Shown here piece after piece: positions 9,331 to 17,011 of a stretch of 64,000 nucleotides of DNA. The notes below the pieces were generated by a model, which saw nothing but the letters and a program-made list of their open reading frames with translations, had not been told where the DNA came from and searched no databases. Each line of letters starts with the position of its first letter. The first letter of the stretch is position 1. The position numbers and the translations under genes were made by a program. This DNA comes from Paenibacillus_E allorhizoplanae (GTDB taxonomy: Bacteria; Bacillota; Bacilli; Paenibacillales; NBRC-103111), in the NCBI RefSeq assembly GCF_927798215.1, contig NZ_CAKMMW010000001.1, forward strand, positions 124,001 to 188,000, in the 5' to 3' direction.

Positions 9331-10122
9331 TCAACTCACAGATGGATATCCTAGCTTTTGAGAAATTCGATTCGCTGCTGCCTTCATACTTTCGGCCATT
9401 TCAGGAATGACCTCATCTGCAAACCGGTGCATTGCACCTGACATGCTAACCGCTCCCTCTACGTTTCCGTACATGTTGAATATCGGTGCGGCTAAGCAAC
9501 GTGCGCCTTCCACAATTTCTTGATCATCCAATGCAAAACCTTGCTCACGAACCTGCTGCAGCTTCAGTTGAAATTGCGCTTCTGAAACAATCGTATTTTT
9601 GGTTAGCGCAGGCAATCCTTGAAGTGCAATCAGTTCTTTCACCTTCTCCTCTGGTAAATAAGCAGCCATCGCTTTTCCCATCGCTGTCGCGTGGAAAGGT
9701 GATTTGGATCCCACCGTATCGGTCATCCGAAGTGGCTGTGTACTTTCCAGAATTTCGACGTATAGCACTTCGCCCTCCAAGAGCACCCCCAAATTAATCG
9801 TGTCGCCATACCTCTCAGAAAGCTTCTTCATTTCGTGAAGCGCTGCCGATCGCAGTGTATTTCTTTCTAACATGCCTCGCGTCAACATCAATTGTTTATA
9901 ACCAAGACAGTATTTACCGTTCTCGTCATCTCTGCTGATGAATCCTCGATTCTCAAGCGTTAACACGATCCGGTAGGTTGAAGATTTGGGCTGATCCAGC
10001 AAATCCGTTAATTCCAATAAATTTAGGGAACCGTGTTCGGCCAACAACTCCAGTAAATCCAACGCTTTGTCAATCGATTGAATCGTATAGCGTTCCTGTT
10101 TCTCTCCTGTATCCTTGCTCAT
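9331..10122 (-). CDS. IclR-family transcriptional regulator
   Basis: Regulator of 263 residues. The N-terminal winged helix-turn-helix lies at about residues 13-75 (SIDKALDLLELLAEHG, then LDQPKSSTYRIVLTLENRGF). The C-terminal effector-binding domain includes FHATAMGKAMAAYLPEE and a closing MAESMKAAANRISQKLG. The family includes KdgR, which senses 2-keto-3-deoxygluconate. The gene sits in the middle of the 11-gene operon between an SDR and the Gfo/Idh/MocA gene. The TGAAA-N6-TTTCA palindromes in front of the first two cluster genes have the KdgR-type spacing and are the natural candidate operators. That link is inference. Confidence 0.92.
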   Translation of the reverse strand: MSKDTGEKQERYTIQSIDKALDLLELLAEHGSLNLLELTDLLDQPKSSTYRIVLTLENRGFISRDDENGKYCLGYKQLMLTRGMLERNTLRSAALHEMKKLSERYGDTINLGVLLEGEVLYVEILESTQPLRMTDTVGSKSPFHATAMGKAMAAYLPEEKVKELIALQGLPALTKNTIVSEAQFQLKLQQVREQGFALDDQEIVEGARCLAAPIFNMYGNVEGAVSMSGAMHRFADEVIPEMAESMKAAANRISQKLGYPSVS

Positions 10123-10143
10123 AATTTCGTTTGATCTCCTTTG

Positions 10144-10902
10144 TCAAGATAGCTTAATGAGTTGACCCCCATCAACGACGAGGCAGTGGCCTGTCATGTA
10201 CCGCGAATCATTCGTCGCCATAAATAAGGCAACATCTGCGATTTCCTCCGGTACTCCGGCACGACCCATGGGTATCGTTCGTAAATAAGGCGCAAAAGCA
10301 GTTGGATTGTCGATCAATGGCTTCGTGAGCCGTGTCTCGATAAATCCTGGGCACAGAGCGTTGACGCGAATACCAAGCGGTGCTAGCTCAAGCGCCATCG
10401 ACATCGTGAGCAAGTTAATGCCGCCTTTCGTTGCGTTATAATGGGCTTGATCACCTTCCGCAGCTAAGCCGTTCACACTGGACATATTAATAATGGAACC
10501 GCCTTTTCCCTGTGCAACCAGCACTTTAGCAACCGCTTGCCCAACAAGAAAGGTTCCCTTCAAATTAATTGCCATGTGTCTATCCCACTCCGATTCCTCG
10601 ATGTCAAGGAAAGCAGCCGGGCTGCAAATACCAGCATTGTTAACCAGTACATCGATGGTGCCCCATTGACTCAGTACGGTATCGAGCATGCGATTGACGT
10701 CCGATTTCAGCTGCACGTCTCCGTCGATCCAAATGACCTCGCCGTTCTGGGCTGCAATTCCCTCAGCTGTTGCTTGCAGCGCTGCTTTATCTCGGCCTGT
10801 AATAGCGACCTTGGCGCCTTCTGCAGCGAACCTGACAGCCGTCGCTTTGCCGATGCCTGTTGAACCGCCAGTAATGAGAGCAATCGAGTCTTTCAGCCTC
10901 AT
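10144..10902 (-). CDS. SDR-family oxidoreductase (3-oxoacyl-ACP reductase/glucose dehydrogenase-like)
   Basis: Classical SDR of 252 residues. TGGSTGIGKATA at residues 11-22 is the cofactor motif. NNAGIC, INMSSVNG with catalytic Ser and YNATK for YxxxK follow, and the C-terminus ends MTGHCLVVDGG. It is the most canonical of the three SDRs in the cluster. It starts 12 bases after the aminotransferase gene and ends 21 bases before the IclR gene. A role in oxidising or reducing a hydroxy intermediate is expected; the substrate cannot be told. Confidence 0.9.
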   Translation of the reverse strand: MRLKDSIALITGGSTGIGKATAVRFAAEGAKVAITGRDKAALQATAEGIAAQNGEVIWIDGDVQLKSDVNRMLDTVLSQWGTIDVLVNNAGICSPAAFLDIEESEWDRHMAINLKGTFLVGQAVAKVLVAQGKGGSIINMSSVNGLAAEGDQAHYNATKGGINLLTMSMALELAPLGIRVNALCPGFIETRLTKPLIDNPTAFAPYLRTIPMGRAGVPEEIADVALFMATNDSRYMTGHCLVVDGGQLIKLS

Positions 10903-10914
10903 GTGATGTCCCCC

Positions 10915-12234
10915 TTATAGATGAGCTAGCGCTCGATCGACCGCTGCCAGCGTTTCTTCAATCTCTTGCTCCCCATGCACAGCGGATAGATACCACAGTC
11001 CGTTCGACCTGACGAGCACGCCTTCCTCCAACATTTTACTCGAAAATTCGGAGTACTTCGCAGCATCCCGCTGCGTGAAAGCAGCAAAATCTTCCACTTT
11101 AGGCTCCTGCGTAAACATCATATGAAATACCGGACCAATCTGGTTGACGATACCAGGAAGGCTGTGCTTGGCGAGCAAGCGGCGAATACCTTCAACCAGC
11201 AGATCAGCGTTCTTTATCATTTTCGCATAAACCGCACCCTCATCTTTGGAAAGCTCCGCAATGGTTGCCAAGGCAGCCGCGGTCGCAACACCATTTCCGT
11301 TCAATGTACCGAGGTGGCTCACCGTTCCATTCTCAATTAGCGCCATGATGTCTTGCGAGCCAGCGACCGCGCTTACGGCAATCCCTCCTCCTAATGCTTT
11401 CCCGATCGTTACCAGATCAGGCTTCAAGCCGAACTTGCCATGAGCACCACTCAGGCCAAGCCTAAATCCAGTAATCACTTCATCGAGAATCATGACGATG
11501 CTCAATTCATTCGTTAGGTTGCGCATCTGCTCCAGATAGCCCGGTTTCGGGAGAACGCAGCCAGAATTACACATCACTGGCTCTGAAATAACGGCAGCGA
11601 TGTCATCGTGATGTTCACGTAAAGCTGTCTCCAGCGCAGCAGAGTCGTTCCACGGTAACAGGATAATATCTTTCAGCGCAATCTCGCTCTGTCCACTCGT
11701 TCCTGGTAATATGGTTTGATCCACAGGAGAGACTAGGGCAGTTGTATCGGACTGACGCATATCCGAGCTTGGGAATGACGTGAAAATAGTATCCGACCAC
11801 CCGTGATAATGACCATGAAAACGTACAATTTTGCGTTTACCCGTATAAGCACGTGCTAAGCGAAGCGCCAACATGACCGCTTCCGTGCCTGAACCGCTTA
11901 AGGCCACTTTATCTGCACAGGGTAAAATTTCTGTTAACGTACGTGCTAGTTCGATTTCTCCCTCGTGCTGAAGACCGTATGTAATCCCTCGTTTCATCGC
12001 TGCATAGACGCTCTCCGTGGTTGCTTCATGCGCATGACCCAAGATTAATGGACCGTAGCCAAGCAAATAATCAATATAGACATTGCCGTCTACATCCCAG
12101 ATGCGCGGCCCCGATCCTTTGGATGCAAACAAGGGGGTGGGCTTCATAGCGCTTCTAAGGGAGCTCGCGACCCCACCAGCCAAATAGGCTTGCGATTCGG
12201 TGTATTTATGCCTCGACTTCTCAACATTTTTCAT
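10915..12234 (-). CDS. Class III PLP aminotransferase, glutamate-1-semialdehyde aminomutase-like
   Basis: PLP enzyme of 439 residues from the ATG at 12234, which has AGGAGG about 11 bases upstream; the frame runs on to 12285 without a ribosome site. Fold type I signatures are GSGTEAVMLALRLARAYTGK (PLP phosphate), HGHYHGW, DEVITGFR with Asp251, and IGKALGGG with the Schiff-base Lys279. The last motif and the Gly-rich substrate loop match HemL-like and omega-aminotransferase relatives. The context is catabolic (M81 protein upstream, SDR downstream), so it is unlikely to be the haem-biosynthetic enzyme. It more likely moves an amino group from an amino sugar, beta-amino acid or omega-amino acid to a keto acid, or shifts it within one molecule. 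Confidence 0.88.
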   Translation of the reverse strand: MKNVEKSRHKYTESQAYLAGGVASSLRSAMKPTPLFASKGSGPRIWDVDGNVYIDYLLGYGPLILGHAHEATTESVYAAMKRGITYGLQHEGEIELARTLTEILPCADKVALSGSGTEAVMLALRLARAYTGKRKIVRFHGHYHGWSDTIFTSFPSSDMRQSDTTALVSPVDQTILPGTSGQSEIALKDIILLPWNDSAALETALREHHDDIAAVISEPVMCNSGCVLPKPGYLEQMRNLTNELSIVMILDEVITGFRLGLSGAHGKFGLKPDLVTIGKALGGGIAVSAVAGSQDIMALIENGTVSHLGTLNGNGVATAAALATIAELSKDEGAVYAKMIKNADLLVEGIRRLLAKHSLPGIVNQIGPVFHMMFTQEPKVEDFAAFTQRDAAKYSEFSSKMLEEGVLVRSNGLWYLSAVHGEQEIEETLAAVDRALAHL

Positions 12235-12297
12235 AGGGGAACGCCTCCTCATTCTGATGTCCTCGGAGAGTAGTTTCGTCAACAAAAGTCTAAGGTG

Positions 12298-13794
12298 TCA
12301 GGCATACAATCCGAATCTCGGTTGTGGCTCCGCATCCAATGGATACACGGGCCGATGTACATGGTTATATGAAAAATGCCTAAGATTAGCGTTGCAGCAG
12401 CCCGGTGAATCCACGTTGATAACATGTTTCGCGAATGTTCCAAACGCCGTCTGCCATGCAAGCGCCGATTTGGCTACGATAATATGATAATCCCCCGGCC
12501 ATAAGCCGACTGAGCGCACATGACCCACATCCCAAGGAGCGACCCGCTTCTCGGTCAAAATGATGGTCAACTGTCCGCATTCGAGGACGGCTGTCTTCCC
12601 CATTTCGGCCTGCTGGCCCGTCATATACGGTCCGGCATGTCGGTAATGACCATCAAACAACAACCGAATCCGTCCTTTTACCGCGACAGGCTTGCCGTGC
12701 AAGGTGTCGCTTTTGCCTCCGATTTCACCTGCAAATACACCTCCAACACCCATTCGCCATGCGGTTTCCACCGCTTCCTGATCGCGAATCACGATCAACG
12801 CTTTGCGTGGTACCGTCGTCAGTTCCGCAAGGAGATGCGTAGCATCTGCTGGGGCACCACCGCCAACATTATCCGAACCTTCCGATAAGATAACCGGTCC
12901 ATCTGGCTGTGCCAATGCCTCATCTACCGCCTCACGCGGTGTGACATAGGAAACATTGAATGTTGCCTTGTCGTAAGTGGCCATCTGCACAAGTTCCGCT
13001 GCACAACGCTCAGCTAGCTCCGCATTATCATTTGTCGTCACCACAAATGACATCCCTGCATCCGGCACATCACTGTATGGGAAGCCTCCAGCCACGGTCA
13101 CGTTCAGCACACCAGGCAGAAGCTCCATGCCAAACGCACGCTCCATCAGTGCTTTCATACTGCCTTCCTCGGTCATCATGCCCTGCGGAACTACAAGCAT
13201 TCCCGTATGAGCGAGTGCCCTTACCGGGCGAATGTCCCCACGGATTGTTCGGACAAGTAAACCGAAGGCTTCGATTGCCCGCTCATACATATCTACATGC
13301 GGGTACGTATCGTATCCAACAATCAGGTCTGCCTGTTGAACCATCTCTTGGCTTATATTGCCATGTAGATCGAGGGTCATTGCGATTGGAAAATCCTCTC
13401 CCACCTTAGCACGTAAACGTCGGAGGCATTCACCCTCATAGTCAAGGTACTGCTCCGACACCATGGCGCCGTGCATGATTAACACGAGCCCATCCGTTTG
13501 ACTGTCGAGTGATTCGACAAGTGCTTCGATTAACGCGTCGCCCGTTGCCGAATCGACCATGCCGCTTGGGGTTGCCGCGACATACAGGCCAGGAACCAAC
13601 GCGATGCCTTGCATCTCGGCTGCCGCGATAACACCACCCATCGACGTTCGAGTTCCAGCGTACCTTGCGGTAAATGCCTCGCCTCCAACTGTCCACTGCT
13701 CTCGGAAATGTCCAATGTCGGTAAATCCGGGAGCAAATGTATTCGTTTCATGTAAAATGCCAGCCACCGCAATCCGAAGTTGATGGCTGCTCAT
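12298..13794 (-). CDS. M81-family metalloprotein (MlrC/microcystinase C-like)
   Basis: Protein of 498 residues from the ATG at 13794, within the normal size of the family; longer frames have no ribosome site. The N-terminal half carries the conserved AGILHETNTF near residue 10, DLHGNIS and GYDTYPHVDMYERA. These supply the His/Asp/Glu residues proposed as zinc ligands in MlrC. The C-terminal domain contains SDNVGGGAPADAT and VSVGLWPGDYHII-like elements. Only MlrC, acting on linearised microcystin fragments, has a well-known role; most relatives sit in catabolic clusters with unknown amide or peptide substrates. The start overlaps the end of the RidA gene region, so the two are translationally close. 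Confidence 0.88.
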   Translation of the reverse strand: MSSHQLRIAVAGILHETNTFAPGFTDIGHFREQWTVGGEAFTARYAGTRTSMGGVIAAAEMQGIALVPGLYVAATPSGMVDSATGDALIEALVESLDSQTDGLVLIMHGAMVSEQYLDYEGECLRRLRAKVGEDFPIAMTLDLHGNISQEMVQQADLIVGYDTYPHVDMYERAIEAFGLLVRTIRGDIRPVRALAHTGMLVVPQGMMTEEGSMKALMERAFGMELLPGVLNVTVAGGFPYSDVPDAGMSFVVTTNDNAELAERCAAELVQMATYDKATFNVSYVTPREAVDEALAQPDGPVILSEGSDNVGGGAPADATHLLAELTTVPRKALIVIRDQEAVETAWRMGVGGVFAGEIGGKSDTLHGKPVAVKGRIRLLFDGHYRHAGPYMTGQQAEMGKTAVLECGQLTIILTEKRVAPWDVGHVRSVGLWPGDYHIIVAKSALAWQTAFGTFAKHVINVDSPGCCNANLRHFSYNHVHRPVYPLDAEPQPRFGLYA

Positions 13795-13795
13795 A

Positions 13796-14191
13796 TTAGT
13801 TGCTTTCTCCGCGAATAGAACCCGCGTATGCAATGGCATCAATTTCTACCAAATAGCTTCCAATGTTACAACCAATTGAGGTTCTTGTAGGAAAAGGCCG
13901 CTTCATGATACTTTCATAAGCTTTATTGTAGTTTGGAAAATCTTCTTGTCTGGACACGAAGGCATTCATTTTGACAATATGATCGAGGGAAAGTCCGGCT
14001 GCTGCGAGGATCGTTTCAATATTACGTAAACATTGTATGGTTTGTTCTTCGATCGTTTCTCCGACCACTTCACGCGTTGTGGGATCTACGCCGACTTGAC
14101 CCGAAACATAAACGAAATCGCCCGCGCGGAGCGCTTGAGAGAAGGGAAGAGGAAATTCTGGTGCCAAGTTCGTATGAATTTGCTGTGACAT
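13796..14191 (-). CDS. RidA-family (YjgF/YER057c/UK114) enamine/imine deaminase
   Basis: Protein of 131 residues, typical of the family. The ATG at 14191 has AGGAG 10 bases upstream; a TTG at 14200 is too close to it. YVSGQVGVDP near residue 30, FPTRTSIGC with the conserved Arg, and VEIDAIAY with the conserved Glu are visible. RidA proteins hydrolyse reactive enamines released by PLP enzymes. That fits its place between a D-threonine aldolase/D-serine dehydratase-like gene and a metalloprotein gene, in the same operon as an aminotransferase. Confidence 0.92.
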   Translation of the reverse strand: MSQQIHTNLAPEFPLPFSQALRAGDFVYVSGQVGVDPTTREVVGETIEEQTIQCLRNIETILAAAGLSLDHIVKMNAFVSRQEDFPNYNKAYESIMKRPFPTRTSIGCNIGSYLVEIDAIAYAGSIRGESN

Positions 14192-14232
14192 TCGTATCAA
14201 TCTCCTTTATAGGTAAGGTGTAGATAGGCCAG

Positions 14233-15366
14233 CTAGGTAACTTTCCCTCTTGCATCGACGGTAATGATTCGTTCAATCTGCCCCTTCCGCATGCCGAGCA
14301 GCCGATCATGCAGATTCGTTACGGCGCAGCAATGATTGGGGATAATGGCTACCGTGTCACCAATTTGCAGTGTAACTTCTTCTGGGACCGATAAAACACC
14401 ATGCTCTTCACTAAGCCGCTCGACATAAATGTCAGGCAGCTCCGGGATGATACCGAAGCCTCTTCGATGAGCACTGCTGTCGTTCGATAACGTCTTCGAG
14501 CCAGAATCGATGATCGCCGTTCCCGGTCTCGGTGTACTGACGACTGTGGCATAGATGCTCATCGCACATTCCTCTTCTTCAATAAGGCCCGTGTATAACT
14601 GCGAACCATCGCCGAAAACATACGCGCCAGGTCGCATCTCCGTTACGCCTAAGCCAGCGAGGGCGCCGATAAACTTTGAAGTCGGTGTGGAACCGACGCT
14701 AATGTCCGGCACATCTACGCCCAAGCGCCGCAGCACGCGTTGCGATTCCAACAGCGCTTCCGCTTCAGCTAGCGCTACTTCCAAGCAATCGTCGGCACGA
14801 CTCTTGCTGTATGCTTGACCCGCATGGGTCATTAGTGCAGCCAGTCGAATGCCCGGCAGCTTCGCAATCGCCAGCGCCAGCTCCGCTGTCTCTTCACCAG
14901 GTTCCTTCCCACAGCGGTTTAAACCGCTATTCACATCTACGTAAAGTGGCACACGCAGCTTCAGATGTTCACCGAGATCCGACAATCCCTTGGCCACCTC
15001 GTAGCTATCCACGCTGACCGACACTTGGATTCGCTGCAGCAGCCGTGCCAAGCGTTCGAGCTTCAATCGCCCGACGATCGGGTAAGCGATTAAAATATCA
15101 TCCATGCCGCCTTCCGCCATGACCTCTGCTTCGCCAAGCTTCGCAACCGTAATGCCAGAAGCCCCATGTCGCAGCTGCTCTTGCGCGATCCAAACGCTCT
15201 TATGCGTTTTCGTATGTGGTCTTAATCGGACGCCCGCTGTGGCAGCTAATTCAGCCGTTCGCTTCAAATTAGCATCCAATCGATCAAGATCAATGACAAT
15301 CGATGGGGTATCCAGCGTTTCCTGCCCTGAATGTAATCTCACAACTGCACCGCCTTTAGGTTTCAT
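14233..15366 (-). CDS. D-threonine aldolase/D-serine dehydratase-like PLP enzyme
   Basis: Fold type III (alanine racemase N-terminal-like) PLP enzyme of 377 residues from the ATG at 15366. A further ATG at 15387 lies inside the operator and has no ribosome site. DTPSIVIDLDRLDANLKR opens the barrel. RPHTKTHKS near residues 49-57 holds the PLP lysine. The C-terminal PNHCCAV gives the His-x-Cys pair that binds the metal in this family. Members split beta-hydroxy-D-amino acids into glycine plus an aldehyde, or dehydrate D-serine. The gene has its own -10 box (15396-15401) and palindromic operator, and the RidA gene 42 bases downstream would deal with the enamine product. Confidence 0.88.
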   Translation of the reverse strand: MKPKGGAVVRLHSGQETLDTPSIVIDLDRLDANLKRTAELAATAGVRLRPHTKTHKSVWIAQEQLRHGASGITVAKLGEAEVMAEGGMDDILIAYPIVGRLKLERLARLLQRIQVSVSVDSYEVAKGLSDLGEHLKLRVPLYVDVNSGLNRCGKEPGEETAELALAIAKLPGIRLAALMTHAGQAYSKSRADDCLEVALAEAEALLESQRVLRRLGVDVPDISVGSTPTSKFIGALAGLGVTEMRPGAYVFGDGSQLYTGLIEEEECAMSIYATVVSTPRPGTAIIDSGSKTLSNDSSAHRRGFGIIPELPDIYVERLSEEHGVLSVPEEVTLQIGDTVAIIPNHCCAVTNLHDRLLGMRKGQIERIITVDARGKVT

Positions 15367-15390
15367 TAAATAAAACCTTGGTTTCATTTA
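15367..15390 (-). promoter_or_regulatory. 24-bp palindromic operator before the D-threonine aldolase-like gene
   Basis: The arms TAAATAAAACC (15367-15377) and GGTTTCATTTA (15380-15390) are complementary at 10 of 11 positions around a TT centre. The core reads TGAAA-N6-TTTTA on the coding strand. It begins 5 bases after a TATAAT -10 box, so a bound protein would block transcription. The same element sits in front of the NagA-like gene. KdgR-type IclR operators have this pattern; the cluster's own IclR protein is the candidate ligand. Confidence 0.75.
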
Positions 15391-15395
15391 TTTGC

Positions 15396-15401
15396 ATTAT
15401 A
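15396..15401 (-). promoter_or_regulatory. -10 box of an internal promoter
   Basis: A perfect TATAAT on the minus strand, with only a weak -35 (TAGTCA or AGTCAT, 17-18 bases upstream). The palindromic operator follows directly. It gives the D-threonine aldolase-like gene a start of its own in the 107-base gap after the NagA-like gene. Confidence 0.5.
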
Positions 15402-15473
15402 TCAAATCACTCAAGGATATGACTACCATTTTTTCTCAACTATTTCTAAGAAATAGCGGCATGCCGACTTTTT

Positions 15474-16628
15474 TTATAAGCGCAAGAGTTGGCCTTGCAA
15501 AATCACCTGTTGTATGTTTATTTCTCCATCTACAAGGATCAGGTTCGCCAGTTTGCCTCGCTCAATACTCCCCATCTGATCATCCATATGAATGACTTGA
15601 GCTGGATTTAGCGAGGCCATGCGGAACGCATCCACGAGATCTACTTCTGCATGTCTCATCATATTGCGAACGGCCATATCCATCGTTAGGCGGCTACCCG
15701 CCAAATGTCCGAGATGGTTCCAATTCAAATCCGAACCATTTCCATTGTCCACGCCAGCTTCAGGCATGGCGTCCGTAATGATGATCACACGGTCTGTTCC
15801 TTTGGTTTTGTGAATCAGTTTCAACATCAAGGGACGCACATGAACGCCTTCTGAATCCGGAATGACTTCCGCATAGATGTCGTCATGCACGAGGACAGCT
15901 TCATCGACGCCCACTTCGCGTGTTCCACCATATCTAGACGGAGAAGGTGTCGTACCCGATGCGTTCGTACAGTGACAGCCAATACGCAGACCTTGAGGGA
16001 CAAACCGGAAAATCTCTTCCGCAGTTGCCTCGGAATGACCGACAGATAACGAAATCTGATATTTCGCTGCCTCGTTCACGAAGGCTTCCTGTCCTTCCAG
16101 CTCCGGTGCGAGTGTCCATACCTTGATGCGGTCGCCAGCTACTCGCAGAATTTCCTCGTATTCAACCGGATCAACAGGTCGGATTGGCGAGGTGATGGCG
16201 CCGTATTTTTTATTAATATATGGCCCTTCCATATGGATACCGACTATTGCGTTGGCGAACGGCTCCTTTGAATCCATGGCCTCTAGAATCGTCTGGAGCC
16301 CATCTCGTACCTGTTCCCGACTTTCATTGTAAGTAAATGTAGGTAGGATGGCTGTTGTCCCATGTTTCAAATGCGCCAGCGCAAACGCATTGGGATGTTC
16401 CCACGACCATACCCCACCGCCGCCATGACAGTGAATATCGACGAAGCCTGGGGCAATATAGGCGCCTTTCGCATCCACGGCAGGTAGGTCAGCTGGCACC
16501 ACTACCTCTCCCGCTTCCCCGAAATCGGTAATGAAGCCCCTTTCAATTAGAACGACCCCATTTGGGATTAACCTGTTAGCTGTAATTAGCGTACCGTTCT
16601 GGACAACTAAACTACCATTCACTTGCAT
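15474..16628 (-). CDS. nagA: NagA-family N-acetylglucosamine-6-phosphate deacetylase-like amidohydrolase
   Basis: Metal-dependent amidohydrolase of 384 residues from the ATG at 16628, which has AAGG 7 bases and GGGAG 11 bases upstream. The ATG at 16667 lies inside the operator. APGFVDIHCHGGGG places the HxH pair at His66 and His68. SVGHSEA, AEVIPDSEGVHV and the general base in ITDAMPEAG follow as in NagA. The usual HLFNAM motif reads CHCTNASG, so the substrate pocket differs. NagA removes acetyl from GlcNAc-6-phosphate, but no nagB, sugar kinase or PTS gene is nearby, so the true substrate may be another N-acetylated compound. It is the first gene of the cluster. Confidence 0.85.
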   Translation of the reverse strand: MQVNGSLVVQNGTLITANRLIPNGVVLIERGFITDFGEAGEVVVPADLPAVDAKGAYIAPGFVDIHCHGGGGVWSWEHPNAFALAHLKHGTTAILPTFTYNESREQVRDGLQTILEAMDSKEPFANAIVGIHMEGPYINKKYGAITSPIRPVDPVEYEEILRVAGDRIKVWTLAPELEGQEAFVNEAAKYQISLSVGHSEATAEEIFRFVPQGLRIGCHCTNASGTTPSPSRYGGTREVGVDEAVLVHDDIYAEVIPDSEGVHVRPLMLKLIHKTKGTDRVIIITDAMPEAGVDNGNGSDLNWNHLGHLAGSRLTMDMAVRNMMRHAEVDLVDAFRMASLNPAQVIHMDDQMGSIERGKLANLILVDGEINIQQVILQGQLLRL

Positions 16629-16646
16629 CCATTCACCTTCTCCCTT

Positions 16647-16670
16647 AAAATAAAACCGTGGTTTCATTTT
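16647..16670 (-). promoter_or_regulatory. 24-bp palindromic operator before the NagA-like gene
   Basis: The arms AAAATAAAACC (16647-16657) and GGTTTCATTTT (16660-16670) pair at 10 of 11 positions around a GT centre. It directly abuts the -10 box at 16671-16676 and so covers the transcription start. Sequence and placement match the element at 15367-15390, which points to one repressor controlling both promoters. Confidence 0.75.
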
Positions 16671-16699
16671 AGTATATCACCTCAATAACTACGCTTGAA
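16671..16699 (-). promoter_or_regulatory. Promoter of the 11-gene cluster
   Basis: Minus-strand -10 box TATACT (16671-16676, five of six consensus bases) with a poor -35 TTCAAG (16694-16699) at a 17-base spacing. It is followed at once by the palindromic operator and, 19 bases beyond that, by the NagA-like start. The -35 is weak, so this call leans on the -10 and on the operator position. Confidence 0.5.
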
Positions 16700-17011
16700 G
16701 AAATTTTTTCCAAACCCACTTCCTATCCTGAACGGGTATACCAAAGACCCTTCTTAACATGAATCCTACTCCCCTTTATTATCCTTGTAGCATCTCACGT
16801 GAATTTCGTCTACCAAATACAAGGAAATCACACTACTATCCGAAAATTTCGACCTTTTTTTGAACCTGTTTTTACGCCTATTATTGAAATTACATTGGAT
16901 AGGTGGGAGGTGAATAAAACAATAACGGAATGAAAGCGTCACCTAGATCCGACATCAAGCGGTGCATGAGCAGCGATTCATAGCGCTGCGAATCGATGGA
17001 GGGAACCAAGG
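16677..17011. other. Divergent control region with cre-like site and RBS-proximal hairpin
   Basis: About 335 bases without a gene, between the NagA-like gene (minus) and the secreted remnant (plus). At 16930-16944 there is a string matching the cre consensus WTGNAANCGNWNNCW except for one base (ATGAAAGCGTCACCT). At 16974-16995 CGATTC and GAATCG flank an AGCGCT centre and form a hairpin just before the ribosome site. No plus-strand -35/-10 pair stands out. Confidence 0.45.

Noticed and set aside
12960..13409. A plus-strand frame of 149 residues inside the M81 gene
   Set aside because: It is antisense to a well-supported gene, has a proline/serine/histidine-rich composition and no ribosome site. 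It is a shadow.
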